Notes: a model not told the origin generated them from the sequence alone. DNA of 64,000 nt from Pelotomaculum_C sp050950345 (GCA_050950345.1 JBMNHK010000010.1:1-64000), one strand, 5' to 3'. Counted from the first letter of the stretch, positions 44,449 to 53,729 are shown. A program made the numbers and translations.

Positions 44449-44936
44449 TGAAAATCATCTATCATTGCTATGGAGGCACTCATTCCTCAGTAATCGCGGC
44501 TGCAATTCACCTCGGTTTGCTGCCTGAAGACCGTGTGCCGGGCAAAGAAATGTTGCTGAAAATACCACTTTACGACCGGCAGAATAAATGGCAGCACGGC
44601 CATGTTTTTTATCTGGGCAGAGATAAAGAAGGGCATGAAGTTTACCTTACTGCCCGCCGCAACAAGCCGGAAGTTCTTAAGGCAATCTTTGCGGGACTTG
44701 CCGGGATATTTGCGGTGCCTGCAGCCAGCTATTGCCTGGTAAATGCCATGAGCCGGGTAAATTGGCTTATGAAGTTGGGCGGTTTTTTATCCAGGCGCCT
44801 TGGTTTTGTACAAATTGGGCGGCCGATCGTCATCCTGGGTACACGCCTGGCTTACCCCGGGTTGGTTGAATTGGTAAAAGAAACAAAAGGGACTATAAAT
44901 ACAGGTGACAACAAAAATTCTTTACTTCAGCAATAG
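44448..44936 (+). CDS. DUF3189 family protein
   Basis: 162 residues. N-terminal IIYHCYGGTHSSVIAAAIHLGLLP is the DUF3189 signature, followed by GHVFYLGRDKEGHEVYL. A hydrophobic stretch near 84-100 may be buried or membrane-associated. Function unknown; the family is confined mostly to spore-forming Firmicutes. ATG overlaps the stop of the preceding gene by one base. Confidence 0.83.
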   Translation: MKIIYHCYGGTHSSVIAAAIHLGLLPEDRVPGKEMLLKIPLYDRQNKWQHGHVFYLGRDKEGHEVYLTARRNKPEVLKAIFAGLAGIFAVPAASYCLVNAMSRVNWLMKLGGFLSRRLGFVQIGRPIVILGTRLAYPGLVELVKETKGTINTGDNKNSLLQQ

Positions 44937-45375
44937 CCGTTTTCCATTAGCAGCGGTGGCCGGGGCGCTACATACAGGGCTGCTGCCCGGAGGGGGAAGG
45001 CAAAACAGCTTGAGCTTAAGCGGCCTGCAGTTTTTGAATTTAAAAGACAACTTTGAGGGACAAATCATTGCATGCGGAAATGATATTTTCAATAATGACA
45101 TTTATGCCCTTGCCGTAAAAGGTGATTCAGACATGCCTGTGCGTCTGGTGGAAAGCTTTTTAAGGCTCAACGGGCTTCCTGCCCGGAGCTTGCTGTTTGT
45201 TGACTGTGGTGTCTGTGATAACTGGTGGTTGCTGGCCGGCAACCTGTTCGATAAATTGAGGCTGACAAAAAAGCTGGGCTCGGTTTTAATCTGTGCCGGC
45301 ATTAATAAGCATTATAAAACTCTGGTTGAACTTACAGACAGGGTCAAAGACAGCCTGGCAAAATCCCTTGACTAG
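44905..45375 (+). CDS. Divergent DUF3189-like paralogue
   Basis: 156 residues. Same layout as the preceding DUF3189 gene: ILYFSNSRFPLAAVAGALHTGLLP in place of the HCYGGTHSS signature, then a region ending in a conserved-type VELTDRVKDSL helix. The His/Gly-rich signature is lost, so it may be a non-catalytic or re-purposed partner. GTG start, overlapping the previous gene by 32 nt after ACAGG. Product of tandem duplication and divergence, by inference. Confidence 0.65.
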   Translation: MTTKILYFSNSRFPLAAVAGALHTGLLPGGGRQNSLSLSGLQFLNLKDNFEGQIIACGNDIFNNDIYALAVKGDSDMPVRLVESFLRLNGLPARSLLFVDCGVCDNWWLLAGNLFDKLRLTKKLGSVLICAGINKHYKTLVELTDRVKDSLAKSLD

Positions 45376-45420
45376 GATCTGGAATTTTTAGATAATGGTT
45401 TGAGACAAGGGGGTGGCCGC

Positions 45421-46752
45421 ATGCCGGGCCTTGGTTTGACTATTGAACGGGTTTTACCCGGAAGCATTGCAGCTGAGATGGAGCTAAAACCTGGCGATCG
45501 TTTGATCGCGATTAACGGCTCAGCTGTAAAGGATTTAATTGATTTTCGTTTTTTGGCGACGGAAGAGTACCTGAACATTGAGATCCACACGGCAGGTGGT
45601 GAAGAATGGGTCCTTGAAGTTGAGAAGGACTACGACGAGGATCTGGGTATAGAGTTTGTGGATGGAGGCTTAGGTAGCACCACCAGGTGCTCTAATCACT
45701 GTGTTTTTTGTTTTGTTGATCAGATGCCCTCCGGCTTACGCAAATCCCTTTATATTAAAGATGATGATTACAGGCTGTCCTTCTGGAGCGGCAATTTTAT
45801 TACCCTGACTAACGCAGGGGAAGAAGAGCTTACGCGGATTGTCCAGCAGCGTCTGAGCCCCCTCTATATATCAGTTCATACCACCAATCCTGAGCTGCGC
45901 ACGGTTATGCTCGGTCATAAGCGGGCGGGGCTTATTATGGAACAGTTAAAATTTTTAGCTAAGGCAGGGATCGAGCTGCACACTCAGGTGGTGCTTTGTC
46001 CGGGCCTTAATGACGGCAAAGAACTGGAAAACACTGTTGGGGATCTTTCATCCCTATGGCCTTCGGTGAGTTCGCTGGCGGTGGTTCCGGTGGGTTTGAC
46101 GCAATACAGGGATACCTGTTATCCATTAAGATCAGTTACCCCGGACGAAGCAAGGCAGGTTGTTAGCTGGGTCCGTCTAAAGCAGGAAGAATATCTGGCA
46201 AAACTGGGGGAGCCTTTTATTTTTGTTTCAGACGAGTTTTACTTGCTGGCAGGAGAACAGGTGCCTTTGGTTGAACGATATGCCGGTTTTCCCCAGCTTG
46301 AAAACGGAGTAGGTCTGGTGCGCCTTTTCCTGCAGGAATGGGAAGAGACCCAGCAGCATTTGCCGGAGGTCATCCGGCCTCTTAAAGTTACTATCGCTAC
46401 AGGAAAGCTGGGCGCTATGGTTTTGCAACCGCTGGTTGCGAGGTTAAATAAGATTAAGGGTCTTCAAGTTTCAGTCCAGGCCATAGAAAACCATTTTTTC
46501 GGCCATCAGGTTACTGTGACCGGTCTGGTTGTGGGACAGGACTTGTGTAACCAGCTGGATCCGCAAGAGATCGGTAATTTTTTGATTTTGCCTGACGTCA
46601 TGTTGAAACAGGATGAGGATTTATTTTTGGATGATCTGACCCTGGACGCCCTGGCCAGTCATTTAAAAACCAGAATTGCTGTGGTAAAGGGACCGCACCA
46701 ATTGCTGGAGGTGCTGCTCAAGGGGCCGGAGCTGGCTGAGCGTTATGTATAG
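45421..46752 (+). CDS. DUF512 family radical-SAM/PDZ protein
   Basis: 443 residues. Residues 1-60 form a PDZ-like domain (LPGSIAAEMELKPGDRLIAING). A short linker leads to a radical-SAM-type cluster motif with Cys90, Cys94 and Cys97 (CSNHCVFCF), then DQMPSGLRKSLYIKDDDYRL and SLYISVHTTNPELR, and a C-terminal DUF512 domain. The family is conserved in clostridia, often next to der (engA), as here. Function unknown. Start at ATG 45421 after AAGGGGGTGG; a frame from 45400 has no site. Confidence 0.88.
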   Translation: MPGLGLTIERVLPGSIAAEMELKPGDRLIAINGSAVKDLIDFRFLATEEYLNIEIHTAGGEEWVLEVEKDYDEDLGIEFVDGGLGSTTRCSNHCVFCFVDQMPSGLRKSLYIKDDDYRLSFWSGNFITLTNAGEEELTRIVQQRLSPLYISVHTTNPELRTVMLGHKRAGLIMEQLKFLAKAGIELHTQVVLCPGLNDGKELENTVGDLSSLWPSVSSLAVVPVGLTQYRDTCYPLRSVTPDEARQVVSWVRLKQEEYLAKLGEPFIFVSDEFYLLAGEQVPLVERYAGFPQLENGVGLVRLFLQEWEETQQHLPEVIRPLKVTIATGKLGAMVLQPLVARLNKIKGLQVSVQAIENHFFGHQVTVTGLVVGQDLCNQLDPQEIGNFLILPDVMLKQDEDLFLDDLTLDALASHLKTRIAVVKGPHQLLEVLLKGPELAERYV

Positions 46753-46856
46753 ATGAAATCAACATAGCCATGCAATATTTATATTCCGTGTAATTGATTT
46801 ACACTAACAGCCTAAAGGTTATAATATTCTTGTAGTATTAGAAAGGTGACAAAAAT

Positions 46857-48179
46857 ATGTCCAAACCAATAGTAGCCATTCTGGGACGGCCCAATGTTGG
46901 CAAATCGACGCTCTTTAACCGCATTGTAGGTGGCCGGGTGGCCATTGTGGAGGATACACCTGGTGTCACCAGAGATCGCCTGTACATGGATGCCGAATGG
47001 TCTGGTCGGCATTTCACCCTTGTTGACACAGGTGGGCTTGATTTTCAGGAGAATGGCGAGATCCTGGAGCAGGTCCGCTCTCAGGTGGAATTGGCCATTC
47101 GTGAAGCTGATGTGGTTCTTTTCGTTGTGGACACCAGGGCTGGTTTAAATCCCGATGATCTTGAAGTGGCTTCTATTATTCGACGGGCCAATAAACCGGT
47201 CATCCTGGTCGCAAATAAGGTTGAGCGTTATGATGAGCCTGAAAAGATATATGATTTCTTTCAACTCGGGTTGGGAGAGCCGATCCCTATATCTGCGGCA
47301 GAGGGTTTGAATACAGGCGATATGCTGGACAGGTTGTTAGAACTCCTGCCAGCTGAGCAACAAGCAGATGAAGATCCTGATATCATCAAGATTGCTGTCA
47401 TTGGCAGGCCGAATGTCGGCAAATCCTCCCTGGTAAACAGCCTGCTGGGGGAAGACCGGGTCATAGTCAGTAATATTCCCGGTACGACCCGTGACGCCAT
47501 TGATACCACCTTTGAACGGGATGGTAAAAACTACATGCTCATTGATACGGCCGGTATTCGCCGTAAGAGTAAGGTGGAGCAAAAAACGGAGAGGTACAGT
47601 GTGATCCGGGCGCTACGGGCAGTGGATCGCTGTGATGTGGTTTTAGTGGTCATTGACGCCCTTGAAGGGGTTACCGAGCAAGACAAACGTATCGCCGGGT
47701 ATGCTCATGAAGCGGGTAAAGGTTCGATTGTACTGGTCAACAAGTGGGATTTGGTTGAAAAGGACGACAGAACGATGAACCGCTATACGGAACATGTGCG
47801 TAAGGAACTGGCATTTATGCCTTATGCGCCGCTTCTTTTTACGTCTGCCTTGACGGGAAAACGTGTCTCGAAAGTGCTGGAACTGGTTGATTTTGTGGCC
47901 GAAAAACAAGCTACGCGGGTCAATACCGCTAATTTGAACAACCTTATCAGGGAAGCGGTACAACAAAACCCCCCTCCTGCGGACAAAACCAGGCGGTTAA
48001 AGATACTCTATGCTACCCAGAGCGGCGTCAAGCCACCTCGTTTTGTGCTATTTGTTAACGATCCGGAGTTAATGCATTTTTCCTATCAGAGATATCTGGA
48101 GAACCAGATCCGTTCAGCCTATGGCTTTGAAGGGACACCTTTGCGTTTTACATTACGGCGGCGGGCCAAGGAAGAATAA
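46857..48179 (+). CDS. der: GTPase Der (EngA)
   Basis: 440 residues with two tandem GTPase domains, each with its own P-loop: GRPNVGKSTLFN near residue 9 and GRPNVGKSSLVN near 185, with DTAG/DTGG switch motifs and NKWD/NKVE base-recognition motifs, and a C-terminal KH-like domain. Needed for 50S ribosome assembly. GAAAGGTGA precedes the ATG. First of der-plsY-gpsA. Confidence 0.97.
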   Translation: MSKPIVAILGRPNVGKSTLFNRIVGGRVAIVEDTPGVTRDRLYMDAEWSGRHFTLVDTGGLDFQENGEILEQVRSQVELAIREADVVLFVVDTRAGLNPDDLEVASIIRRANKPVILVANKVERYDEPEKIYDFFQLGLGEPIPISAAEGLNTGDMLDRLLELLPAEQQADEDPDIIKIAVIGRPNVGKSSLVNSLLGEDRVIVSNIPGTTRDAIDTTFERDGKNYMLIDTAGIRRKSKVEQKTERYSVIRALRAVDRCDVVLVVIDALEGVTEQDKRIAGYAHEAGKGSIVLVNKWDLVEKDDRTMNRYTEHVRKELAFMPYAPLLFTSALTGKRVSKVLELVDFVAEKQATRVNTANLNNLIREAVQQNPPPADKTRRLKILYATQSGVKPPRFVLFVNDPELMHFSYQRYLENQIRSAYGFEGTPLRFTLRRRAKEE

Positions 48180-48203
48180 CAGCTTGTTTAAGGAGAAAAA
48201 GCT

Positions 48204-48794
48204 ATGAAGATTTTTTGGCTATTAGTTGCTAGCTACCTAATTGGTTCTATCCCTTTCAGTTACCTTGTGGCCCGTTGTTGGAAAGGTATTGACATCCGCA
48301 ACTATGGCAGCGGTAATGTGGGCATGACTAATGTTTGGCGCAATGCCGGGCCGGTTGCAGGTGCTCTTGCCTGGATAGGAGACTTTGGTAAGGGCATTCT
48401 GGTAATTATTCTGGCCAAGCAGTTTGGAGATCCGATTGTGGTGGCCACAGCCGGCCTTGCGGTCCTGGCAGGACACAGCTGGCCTATTTTCCTGGGTTTT
48501 AAAGGCGGTAAAATGGTTTCTACCTTTGCCGGGGTACTGACTGCCATATCCCTGCCCGTTGGTCTGATTGCAGCCTCAACATGGACCATTGTTGTTTTGT
48601 TAACCGGCTATGCTTCAGTCGGCTCAATCGTTGCGGTTTCCATCATGCCTTTCTTAATCCTGGGGTTTAAACTGGAGTGGCCTTATCTGGCCTTGAGCAC
48701 ATTGGTTGCAGTTCTTGTAATTTATAAGCATATACCCAATATAAAGAGACTGGCTAGTGGAATAGAGCCAAGGATCAAACGCAAGTTTTGGTAA
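48204..48794 (+). CDS. plsY: Glycerol-3-phosphate acyltransferase PlsY
   Basis: 196 residues, multi-pass membrane protein. Motifs: YLIGSIPFSYLVARCW, DIRNYGSGNVGMTNVWRNAG, LAGHSWPIFLGFKGGKMV, and IYKHIPNIKRL. It transfers the acyl group from acyl phosphate to glycerol-3-phosphate, which gpsA (next gene) helps supply. AAGGAG before the ATG. Confidence 0.96.
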   Translation: MKIFWLLVASYLIGSIPFSYLVARCWKGIDIRNYGSGNVGMTNVWRNAGPVAGALAWIGDFGKGILVIILAKQFGDPIVVATAGLAVLAGHSWPIFLGFKGGKMVSTFAGVLTAISLPVGLIAASTWTIVVLLTGYASVGSIVAVSIMPFLILGFKLEWPYLALSTLVAVLVIYKHIPNIKRLASGIEPRIKRKFW

Positions 48795-48806
48795 GGGGAG
48801 TTGTCG

Positions 48807-49853
48807 GTGAAAAAAGTAGGTGTTGTTGGTGCCGGCAGTTGGGCTACAGCCCTGGCGGTATTATTGGCAAATAAAGGTTGTTCTGTGAGGATGTGGGCGA
48901 GGCAGGCTGTGCTTGCTGATGAGATCAATGCAACACGGGAAAACACCCGCTACCTGCCTGGAGTACAGGTACCGCCAGAGGTAGAGGTCACAGATAACCT
49001 TGAAGTGGCCTTGCGCAACATGGACGCGATAGTTTTTTCCGTGCCGTCCCATGCTTTCCGGGAGGTGCTCCAAGCTGCGCTTCCTAAAATAGATGATGCG
49101 GTGATTATTATCAATACGGCTAAAGGTATCGAAGAGAATAACCTGCGCCGCTTATCACAGGCTTTTGCAGAAGTTGCCGGGCCGCAAGCGCTGAAGCGGT
49201 ATGTTGTTCTCTCCGGACCCAGCCATGCAGAGGAGGTTGGCAAGCAGCTGCCTACAACTGTTGTGGCGGCGTCCTCCAATATGGAAAGCGCGGAATTTGT
49301 CCAGGACTTGTTTATGTGTGACAGTTTCAGGGTTTATACTAATCCGGATGTTGCCGGGGTTGAGCTTGGTGGTGCTCTAAAGAATGTTATTGCTCTGGGT
49401 ACGGGAATTGCAGACGGCCTGGGTTTTGGTGATAACACCAAAGCTGCTTTGATGACCAGGGGGCTGGCTGAAATCACCCGTTTGGGCATTGCCCTTGGCG
49501 CAAATCCTTTGACTTTTGCCGGGTTGGCAGGTTTAGGTGACCTGATTGTAACCTGCACCAGCCGGCATAGCCGCAACCTGCGGGTCGGCAAGGCCATCGG
49601 TCAGGGTAAAACACTGGAGGAGACACTGGGTGAGGTGGGCATGGTTGTTGAGGGAGTCCGTACAACCAGGGCAGCCCGGCGTCTGGCTGAACTATACGGA
49701 GTTAATATGCCGATTACCGAGCAAATGTACGAGGTTTTATTTAACGGTTTGCCTGCTGTAACAGCTGTTAAAAAGCTGATGACCAGAGGTAAAAAACACG
49801 AAATGGAAGAAGTGGCGCTGGCCGCCGCTCTCCTGGGGAAAAGCCAGTTATAA
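48807..49853 (+). CDS. gpsA: Glycerol-3-phosphate dehydrogenase [NAD(P)+]
   Basis: 348 residues. N-terminal NAD site GVVGAGSWATALAVLLA, then IINTAKGIEENNLRR, LSGPSHAEEV, the catalytic Lys in ALKNVIALG, and AGLGDLIVTCTS. Reduces DHAP to sn-glycerol-3-phosphate for phospholipid synthesis. Start at GTG 48807, six bases after AAGGGGAG; a TTG two codons earlier abuts the site. Followed by a terminator. Confidence 0.96.
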   Translation: MKKVGVVGAGSWATALAVLLANKGCSVRMWARQAVLADEINATRENTRYLPGVQVPPEVEVTDNLEVALRNMDAIVFSVPSHAFREVLQAALPKIDDAVIIINTAKGIEENNLRRLSQAFAEVAGPQALKRYVVLSGPSHAEEVGKQLPTTVVAASSNMESAEFVQDLFMCDSFRVYTNPDVAGVELGGALKNVIALGTGIADGLGFGDNTKAALMTRGLAEITRLGIALGANPLTFAGLAGLGDLIVTCTSRHSRNLRVGKAIGQGKTLEETLGEVGMVVEGVRTTRAARRLAELYGVNMPITEQMYEVLFNGLPAVTAVKKLMTRGKKHEMEEVALAAALLGKSQL

Positions 49854-49870
49854 ATCTTCACGTCAATTGT

Positions 49871-49920
49871 ATATACCGGTATATGCTGATAAAGCTGTCT
49901 GTAAGGCAGCTTTATTTTTT
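49871..49920 (+). terminator. Terminator after gpsA, preceded by a perfect 14-bp palindrome
   Basis: ATAAAGCTGTC and GGCAGCTTTAT form the stem, followed by T6 (49889-49920). Just upstream, ATATACCGGTATAT (49871-49884) is a perfect palindrome of unknown role. Confidence 0.75.
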
Positions 49921-49963
49921 GGAAAATAATAGTTATTTTGGCTCACCAGTTTAAACATTCCAG

Positions 49964-49992
49964 GTCATAATCAACGGTTGGGATCATATATA
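49964..49992 (+). promoter_or_regulatory. Possible sigma-E-type promoter for spoIVA
   Basis: GTCATAAT and CATATATA resemble the mother-cell sigma-E -35 and -10 elements, but spacing is about one base short and the -10 is imperfect. Placement about 150 nt upstream of spoIVA is plausible. Confidence 0.3.
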
Positions 49993-50144
49993 TATATTGT
50001 TATTGTATGCTACTGGAAAAAAATAGACTTGAGCAAGGTGCACGAAACTGTTTCCGTTAATGTTTTAATTGGGCGAGGGAGGGATGCAAGCCCTTTAATA
50101 TATACAATATTTAATATGCGAGAATATACGAAGGAGGGAGTTCA

Positions 50145-51623
50145 TTGGAAAGGACCGATATTTTTCGCGATATTGCGGAACGCACCGGGGGAGATTTATA
50201 CCTTGGCGTGGTTGGCGGCGTGCGGACTGGGAAATCAACGTTTATTAGACGTTTTATGGAACAAATAGTGCTTCCGAATATGCAAGATATCCATGAACGG
50301 GAGCGGGCCAAAGACGAATTGCCTCAGGGTGCGGCCGGGCGCACAATTATGACCACGGAACCAAAATTTGTGCCCAACGAATCCGTGGAAATTCTGATCA
50401 CGCCAAATTTAAAAGTGAAGATGCGCATGGTCGATTGTGTTGGTTATAAGGTTGAGGGGGCCCTGGGCTATGAGGAAGAAGATGGCCCCAGAATGGTTTC
50501 AACCCCCTGGTTTGAGGAGCCGATTCCCTTTCAGGAAGCAGCAGAGATCGGTACTAGAAAAGTAATCTCCGAGCATTCTACCATGGGACTAGTTATTACC
50601 ACGGACGGCACAATTACAGATATCCCCAGGGAAAATTATCTTGAGGCCGAAGAGCGGGTTATTGAGGAAATGAAGGACATTAACCGGCCTTTTCTGGTAC
50701 TCCTGAACAGTACCAACGCTGCCGGTGATGAGACTCAGCAGCTGGCCGCGGAACTCACAGAAAAGTATGATGTCCCTGTGCTGCCGGTAGATTGCCTCCA
50801 TATGACCCAGGGCGATATCTTAAACATACTGGGAAAATTGCTCTATGAATTCCCCGTCAACGAGGTTAATATCAGCTTGCCACCCTGGGTGGAGGAACTG
50901 GAGTTAAAGCACTGGTTACGCCAGAAGTTTGAAGAATCAGTCCGTGAAACGGTTAAAAATGTCCATCGCATCAGGGATGTGAACACAGCTGTGGAGTCAC
51001 TGGGTGATTATGACTTTGTAGACCAGGTCAGCTTGCGCAGCATGGATATGGGTTCAGGCTCCGCATCTATAACCATCACTGCCGCTCCAGGCTTGTTTTT
51101 CCAGGTTTTGAGCGAGGAAGTGGGTTTTGAAATCGAAGGCGAGAGGGAGCTTTTCCGGATGGTTAAAGAGTTTAGTGTAGCCAAACGGGAGTTTGACAAG
51201 GTGTCCGAAGCCTTAGACGGGGTAAGAGAAGCCGGCTATGGAGTAGTTATTCCCACCACAGATGAACTGATCTTGGAAGAGCCTGAGTTAATACGTCAAG
51301 GTAGCCGTTACGGAGTTAAATTAAAAGCGACAGCGCCGTCACTGCATATGATCAAGGCTGACATCACTACCGAATTAACCCCCTTGATCGGTACTGAGCG
51401 GCAATGCGAGGAACTGGTCCAATACATGCTTAAAGAATTTGAAGATGATCCCCAAAAAATCTGGAATTCGGAGATCTTCGGCAAATCTGTTCATGATCTG
51501 GTCCGGGAAGGTATCCAGAATAAACTGTACCGCATGCCGGAAAACGCACAAGTCAAACTGCAAGAAACGTTACAGCGGATGGTCAATGACGGGTCGGGCG
51601 GTCTAATTTGTATCATTATTTAA
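50145..51623 (+). CDS. spoIVA: Stage IV sporulation protein A (spore coat morphogenetic ATPase)
   Basis: 492 residues, the same length as Bacillus SpoIVA. Walker A GVVGGVRTGKSTFIRRFME, switch-like VDCVGYKVEGA, long central region and the conserved C-terminus ending GGLICIII. It polymerises on the outer forespore membrane using ATP and forms the base layer of the coat; the mother-cell sigma-E regulon normally expresses it. TTG start eight bases after GGAGG. Ends in a shared terminator with convergent genes. Confidence 0.97.
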   Translation: MERTDIFRDIAERTGGDLYLGVVGGVRTGKSTFIRRFMEQIVLPNMQDIHERERAKDELPQGAAGRTIMTTEPKFVPNESVEILITPNLKVKMRMVDCVGYKVEGALGYEEEDGPRMVSTPWFEEPIPFQEAAEIGTRKVISEHSTMGLVITTDGTITDIPRENYLEAEERVIEEMKDINRPFLVLLNSTNAAGDETQQLAAELTEKYDVPVLPVDCLHMTQGDILNILGKLLYEFPVNEVNISLPPWVEELELKHWLRQKFEESVRETVKNVHRIRDVNTAVESLGDYDFVDQVSLRSMDMGSGSASITITAAPGLFFQVLSEEVGFEIEGERELFRMVKEFSVAKREFDKVSEALDGVREAGYGVVIPTTDELILEEPELIRQGSRYGVKLKATAPSLHMIKADITTELTPLIGTERQCEELVQYMLKEFEDDPQKIWNSEIFGKSVHDLVREGIQNKLYRMPENAQVKLQETLQRMVNDGSGGLICIII

Positions 51624-51659
51624 TAATAAAAACCGGTCGTCCGGCCGGTTTTTATTATT
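51622..51659. terminator. Bidirectional terminator between spoIVA and the convergent membrane-protein genes
   Basis: A perfect 15-bp stem (AATAATAAAAACCGG with CCGGTTTTTATTATT) and 8-nt loop, with A/T runs on both sides giving T tracts in both directions. It overlaps the last two bases of spoIVA. Confidence 0.88.
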
Positions 51660-51663
51660 AAAA

Positions 51664-52158
51664 TTAGAACTTTTTTTCCCCAAAATAAGCACAGCCCCAG
51701 CGGTAGAAAGCGACAAATGCCCTGGAAGCCAGGAATGTTAAAATCAGGGTGTAAAATGTAGTAAACCAGCTCCATTGGTTGTATTTGATTAAGTCTGTAT
51801 ATAATTCCAAAGGGTATTCTATCGCGGTTATGCCTGTGCTGAAAATGACGGCGTAAGCCAGGATCGACCAGAGGCTGCCTGTCCTCGTTACATGGTTGTA
51901 CAGGACGCAGAGGATTGGAAAAACCCAGTATTCAAAAAGCAGGCTCATTTTAAAATATTGAGGGAACTGCCGAAAAGGGTATTCTAACAGGTTTTGCACT
52001 ACTACTGCAGTTCCCCACAGACTGTCTATAGTGCACTTGAAAAGAAATACTGCCACCCAGTCTCTGAAATAGTGCCAGTCGACAGCAAAGATCAGCAGTA
52101 ATAAAGCTGCTATAGCCGCTGTTATTGAAATAATAAACTCTATGCTGAGCAATCGCAT
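51664..52158 (-). CDS. CBO0543-like small membrane protein
   Basis: 164 residues with about four to five hydrophobic helices. The end segment YTDLIKYNQWSWFTTFYTLILTF fits the CBO0543 family of spore-forming clostridia. Function unknown. Last of three minus-strand genes that probably form one unit, 26 nt behind its upstream neighbour. Confidence 0.75.
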   Translation of the reverse strand: MRLLSIEFIISITAAIAALLLLIFAVDWHYFRDWVAVFLFKCTIDSLWGTAVVVQNLLEYPFRQFPQYFKMSLLFEYWVFPILCVLYNHVTRTGSLWSILAYAVIFSTGITAIEYPLELYTDLIKYNQWSWFTTFYTLILTFLASRAFVAFYRWGCAYFGEKKF

Positions 52159-52183
52159 GCACCCTTTGATTATCGAATTTGTC

Positions 52184-52633
52184 TTACCTGTTTAATCTGC
52201 CAACAACCAGGGCCTTTCTGTTCCATAATATCTCCTCGGAACGCTCCAACTGGCTTTCCGGACAGCGGAGCATCAGAAACACCTCCACTGCCGGCCTCTT
52301 TTTCATGTGGAGTTTTGACCGGTTTTTGTAGATACCCAGCAGAGCACCCAGGGCAACCCCTGTGGCTAAGCCGATCAATCCCCAGATGATAGGACCCCAA
52401 TACCAGATAAAGCCATATATTGTGCCCAGCACCATCAGGGCTGTGCCACTAATCGCAGCGCTGTCAAGAATACTGTTATTGCGTGTTTCCCCGCTATGGT
52501 CAAAAGAACTTTGAGCTTTTTTGTCCTGCAGCGGGATAGTGAGCAGGTTTTCTTTGTTGATTCCGCTGTGCAGCAGGTCGGAAATAGCCATTTCCAGCTC
52601 CAGGGATTGTTGAAAAGCTGCAACTAGATACAT
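52184..52633 (-). CDS. Small membrane protein, general-stress-like N-domain
   Basis: 149 residues. The first 45 form a soluble alpha/beta stretch (LVAAFQQSLELEMAISDLLHSGI) reminiscent of the small domain in general stress GSP17M/YflT proteins. A Gly-rich hydrophobic pair follows (LGTIYGFIWYWGPIIWGLIGLATG, glycine-zipper-like), then a soluble tail with RSEEILWNRKAL. No firm family. GGTGGTG before the ATG. Confidence 0.6.
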   Translation of the reverse strand: MYLVAAFQQSLELEMAISDLLHSGINKENLLTIPLQDKKAQSSFDHSGETRNNSILDSAAISGTALMVLGTIYGFIWYWGPIIWGLIGLATGVALGALLGIYKNRSKLHMKKRPAVEVFLMLRCPESQLERSEEILWNRKALVVGRLNR

Positions 52634-52664
52634 AGCACCACCACATATACATATATACTAATAT

Positions 52665-53438
52665 TTACAAGGGCATGACGAAGGTTTTTGGCTGAAAATG
52701 TTGTTCCAGAAAGTCTCTCTGTTCTACTTGGTAGAGTTCGTTTATAGCCTGAGCGTTAACGTAAGCGCTGTAGACTGCATAGCAAAAAATGGAAGGTAAA
52801 AATAGGAGCCATTGCGGGTTAAGCACTGACTTTACTTCCTGGAAAGAACCTGCAAAGGTGAGATGGATGCCCTGGTTCATTCCAGACAGGTAGACGATGG
52901 AAATCCACATGAGCAGCCCCCAAAAGCCGGTTACCAGCCTTTTCATGCAGACGTGTCCTAGCCCCGGTACAAATGCCGACCACAAGGCCATATGCAGAGG
53001 ATTATAAGGCTTCAAATAGTTTATCCCTAATGAATCAATGGCTATGAAGTTTATGACGGGCTTTTCTCTGGTACATAAATAAAAAACTTTGTTTTGCTCC
53101 GCAGCGATGTGGTAGCTGTCCCACACAGAAAAAATCAGGACTGGCGGATAAAGCAGCAGCCATTTATAGTCAAGAAACTGTCTGGCCAGCTCAAAATCTC
53201 CGGTGAAAGAATACAGGATGGCGGTATTGAGGCCGGCCTGGGTGTTGATAAAAAGCTCCCAGACAAAAAATATGATCCCCTTGTACGAGTGGCCCAGTAT
53301 GATATGCCCCATGCCGGGCAACGCCATTGACCACCAGGCCACCGTCCAGGCGTTTCTTGGAAATATATAGTTAAAAGCAAAAGGTGTAATGGTTGCTCTC
53401 TTAAAACGCTCATTGTCTATGCCAATAATTCTGTTCAA
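52665..53438 (-). CDS. Membrane protein with duplicated PGxGH motif
   Basis: 257 residues with about six hydrophobic segments and an internal repeat: WSMALPGMGHIILGHSYKG (near residue 40) and WSAFVPGLGHVCMKRLVTG (near 155). Each half has the PG(L/M)GH element known from small DUF5683/TM2-like membrane proteins. TTG start at 53438 is preferred because AGGTGA lies five bases upstream; a GTG three codons earlier overlaps that site. Function unknown; the gene opens the three-gene minus-strand cluster. Confidence 0.7.
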   Translation of the reverse strand: MNRIIGIDNERFKRATITPFAFNYIFPRNAWTVAWWSMALPGMGHIILGHSYKGIIFFVWELFINTQAGLNTAILYSFTGDFELARQFLDYKWLLLYPPVLIFSVWDSYHIAAEQNKVFYLCTREKPVINFIAIDSLGINYLKPYNPLHMALWSAFVPGLGHVCMKRLVTGFWGLLMWISIVYLSGMNQGIHLTFAGSFQEVKSVLNPQWLLFLPSIFCYAVYSAYVNAQAINELYQVEQRDFLEQHFQPKTFVMPL

Positions 53439-53610
53439 TTGTTTCACCTGAAGATCAGTAATATTTATGTTGTTAAGAACAACAATTACAGGAATATTAT
53501 TTGCAATACCAATTCTAATTATGAATTAATAGCAATTTACTATTGAGCTTCAAGTCAGAGTTTTGGTAATACTGCCGGCCAGTTTATTACTTCAACTCTT
53601 TCCCTTTCTG

Positions 53611-53640
53611 TTGCTCTGGTGTTGGCTCCGGTGCTATAAT
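53611..53640 (+). promoter_or_regulatory. Candidate promoter of hom-thrB-lysC
   Basis: TTGCTC, 18-nt spacer, perfect TATAAT, about 90 nt upstream of hom. No T-box specifier or antiterminator motif was found in the leader. Confidence 0.5.
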
Positions 53641-53729
53641 GACGCCATACACCATATAACGGAGAATAGGAACTTTTAAAGGTTTTTATCGATGAATATG
53701 TTTTAATTGACTTTAAAGGGGGAGAACCA

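Noticed and set aside
49854..50144. TATACAAT at 50101-50108 as a sigma-E -10 for spoIVA
   Set aside because: The -10 is good, but no -35 lies at the right spacing; the pair at 49964-49992 is slightly better and is kept with low confidence.
53448..53729. Leader of hom checked for a T-box or threonine/lysine riboswitch
   Set aside because: No GGGTGGnACCGCG-type antiterminator motif and no conserved lysine-riboswitch sequence were seen.
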